Position numbers and translations under genes: made by a program. Below, piece after piece: positions 29,446 to 30,845 of a stretch of 30,845 nucleotides of DNA. The DNA comes from VMFP01 sp964630025 (GTDB taxonomy: Bacteria > Patescibacteriota > Andersenbacteria > UBA10190 > CAIZMI01). The notes under the pieces were generated by a model. That model was not told the origin of the DNA. It did no database searches and was given only the letters and a program-made list of their open reading frames with translations. Location of the stretch: the NCBI GenBank assembly GCA_964630025.1, contig CAZVRG010000008.1, positions 1 to 30,845 of the forward strand, written 5' to 3'. Numbering within the stretch: the first letter of the stretch is position 1; every line of letters begins with the position of its first letter.

Positions 29446-30845
29446 ATGTACCTTGCTGCACTTGAACTGACCGGCTTCAAATCGTTCGCGAAAAAGACGA
29501 GTCTCGTCTTTGCGCCGGGCGTTACGTGCGTGGTCGGACCGAACGGGAGCGGGAAAAGCGGCATCGCCGACGGCATCCGCTGGGTACTTGGAGAACAAAG
29601 TCTCAAGTCCATCCGCGCGAAACGCGGCGATGAGGTGATCTTTCAAGGCAGCCGCTCGCGCGCCCGACTCGGCATGGCGGAAGTATCTCTGACGCTCGCG
29701 GACGCAGAGGCGGCGGGGTTGGAACTGTCCGAGATTGTGGTCACGCGCCGGGTGGACCGGACGGGAGCAAGCGCCTACCTCGTGAATGGCCGCGAAGTGC
29801 GACTCTTTGATCTTGCGGAACTCCTTGCGAAAGTCGGTTTTGCGCAGAAAAGCTACACCGTCATTCCGCAGGGCATGATTGATGCGTTTGTCACGGTCAG
29901 TCCGCAAGAGCGACGACAAATGTTTGAGGATGCAACGGGGGTCACTCCCTTGCTTCTCAAACAAGAGCGCACGAACCGAAAACTTGAAGAAACCCACGAA
30001 CAGGTGGTACGCGCACGCGACCTGTTGCACGAACTCGAACCGCGTCTCCGCACGCTCAAACGCGCAGCGAATCGTGCCCGCAGTCGCGCAGAAGTGGAAA
30101 CACAGTTGCGTGCTGCAGAAGAGCAGTATGCGACGGACCGCTGGAACATGTATGAAGCACTGCTTCGCACGTTTGAGGAAAAGCGACAGGCTATCGAGAC
30201 GCGGATTGCTGCATTGTCCGCAGACGTCGCGCGTCTCGAGGAGCCCCGGCACGCGCTGCTGAAAGACGCCGAACAGATTCCCGCTCTCCGCACAACGCTC
30301 GCTCGCCTGCGAGAAGAGGAACGAGAATTATTCACCACGCTGACGCGCGCGGAAGTGGTCGGCGGAGACGAGGTGGATCGCGTTGCGGAGGAAATCACCG
30401 CACGCACAAAAGAACGCGAAAAGCTCGCTCATGAGCTCCGCGAAGTGGAAAGTGACGCCGTGACGCTCGATGCCAAACGCGCGCGTGTGAACCAGGAACT
30501 CGCGTCCGCCCAGGAAGCGCTTCTGCGTCCCGGCCAGACAGCATTCCCAAACGATCTGCAGGAAACACTCACCGAGCTTCGCGCGCGCAGCGCGCGGTTC
30601 ACCACGCGGCTCCGTACCGCGAAGCGTCTCGAAGAGCTTTCCGTACTCGTCAAAGAGGCGGAAGAACTTCAACACGCGCTCGATCTCTTCGGGGAACGCG
30701 TGCAGCGCACATTCCCGTCCGCACAGACGCAGGGAGAGTCACTGTCCGCCCGTTCTCTCCCCGCCCTGACGCAGGAACGCGGAGAGCTGGAACAACGTCT
30801 TCTCCACATGCGGGTTCGTGAGGCGTCATTGCGCGAGCGTCTCCG
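29446..30845 (+). CDS. smc: Chromosome segregation protein SMC, N-terminal part (runs off the window)
   Basis: The ORF is open from ATG 29446 to the window edge, 466 complete codons. It starts MYLAALELTGFKSFAKKTSL and has Walker A GPNGSGKS (31-38) followed by IADGIRWVLGEQS, then PQGMIDAFVTVSPQERRQMFEDATGV corresponding to the usual GQG.i......p.eRR...eeaaGi. From about residue 170 on it is a heptad-rich coiled coil, as in SMC. SMC condenses and segregates the chromosome with ScpA/ScpB. The hinge, second coil and Walker B lie beyond the window. Confidence 0.95.
   Translation, partial: MYLAALELTGFKSFAKKTSLVFAPGVTCVVGPNGSGKSGIADGIRWVLGEQSLKSIRAKRGDEVIFQGSRSRARLGMAEVSLTLADAEAAGLELSEIVVTRRVDRTGASAYLVNGREVRLFDLAELLAKVGFAQKSYTVIPQGMIDAFVTVSPQERRQMFEDATGVTPLLLKQERTNRKLEETHEQVVRARDLLHELEPRLRTLKRAANRARSRAEVETQLRAAEEQYATDRWNMYEALLRTFEEKRQAIETRIAALSADVARLEEPRHALLKDAEQIPALRTTLARLREEERELFTTLTRAEVVGGDEVDRVAEEITARTKEREKLAHELREVESDAVTLDAKRARVNQELASAQEALLRPGQTAFPNDLQETLTELRARSARFTTRLRTAKRLEELSVLVKEAEELQHALDLFGERVQRTFPSAQTQGESLSARSLPALTQERGELEQRLLHMRVREASLRERL

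Noticed and set aside
28753..30252. 499-codon minus-strand frame antisense to rnc and smc
   Set aside because: It is the mirror of two clearly recognised genes, has no family features, and reflects codon bias of the GC-rich strand.

Overview
The window looks like a chromosomal segment of a Candidatus Patescibacteria (CPR) bacterium. The evidence is indirect: housekeeping genes packed with overlaps of a few bases, a small EF-Tu-domain-2-like protein, a stand-alone short GIY-YIG protein beside tRNA genes, tRNA genes with encoded CCA, and many short intergenic hairpin repeats. Base composition is GC-rich by eye, with a few clearly AT-richer genes (around 1850-2460, 17700-18500 and 22100-22670) that may be acquired. 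A run of 10 N at 16150-16159 marks a scaffold gap, so this is probably a metagenome-assembled contig.

Layout. 1-3313: tRNA-Leu(UAA), a small basic protein, a 3D-domain protein, a hypothetical protein, a ParB-like protein, a GIY-YIG protein, and a minus-strand tRNA array read as Leu(GAG), Val(UAC), Phe(GAA), Gly(GCC). 3476-5689: a HAD phosphatase and two base-excision-repair enzymes (family 4 UDG, endonuclease IV). 5694-10495: a minus-strand run tig, clpP, rny, ybbR. 10577-14493: H+-pyrophosphatase, nusA, yraN. 14490-17203: a P-type cation ATPase split by the gap. 17404-19842: an O-antigen ligase/polymerase-like membrane protein, a zinc-ribbon protein and a DUF192 protein. 19955-20459: tRNA-Ala(CGC), tRNA-Ala(GGC), tRNA-Pro(CGG). 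20530-26723: the EF-like protein, then a minus-strand cobalamin/ribonucleotide-reduction module (nrdJ, cobO, trx, btuF-like). 27015-end: tRNA-Arg(CCU), rnhB, rpmF, nusB, rnc and the start of smc.

Functionally the most coherent unit is nrdJ-cobO-trx-btuF: corrinoid binding, adenosylation to AdoCbl, the AdoCbl-dependent reductase and a thioredoxin that could reduce it. Two inverted NrdR-box-like sites lie in front of nrdJ.

The most unusual signal is a set of 3'-end echoes. Three tRNA genes (Leu, Gly, Pro) are followed by extra copies of their own 3' tails. In every case the copied part starts exactly at T-loop position 57, after the TTC, and the base before the copy is G instead of C56. In Leu and Pro the copy is exactly 20 nt, running through CCA, and the insert is 163-166 bp. 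Both inserts share an inverted T-arm and internal hairpins. At tRNA-Gly two echoes flank the ParB-like gene. The 3' end of cobO is duplicated in a comparable way around an AT-rich membrane-anchored gene. The Leu case resembles, in layout only, the E. coli tyrT/rtT locus, where a roughly 180-bp repeat starts with the tRNA tail and a protamine-like protein is encoded nearby. A second layer is formed by hairpins built from iterated short words, with a different word at each site, in front of nusA, rpmF, nusB and rnc and inside cobO. A third is a cluster of copies of a 16-bp palindrome inside the O-antigen ligase gene.
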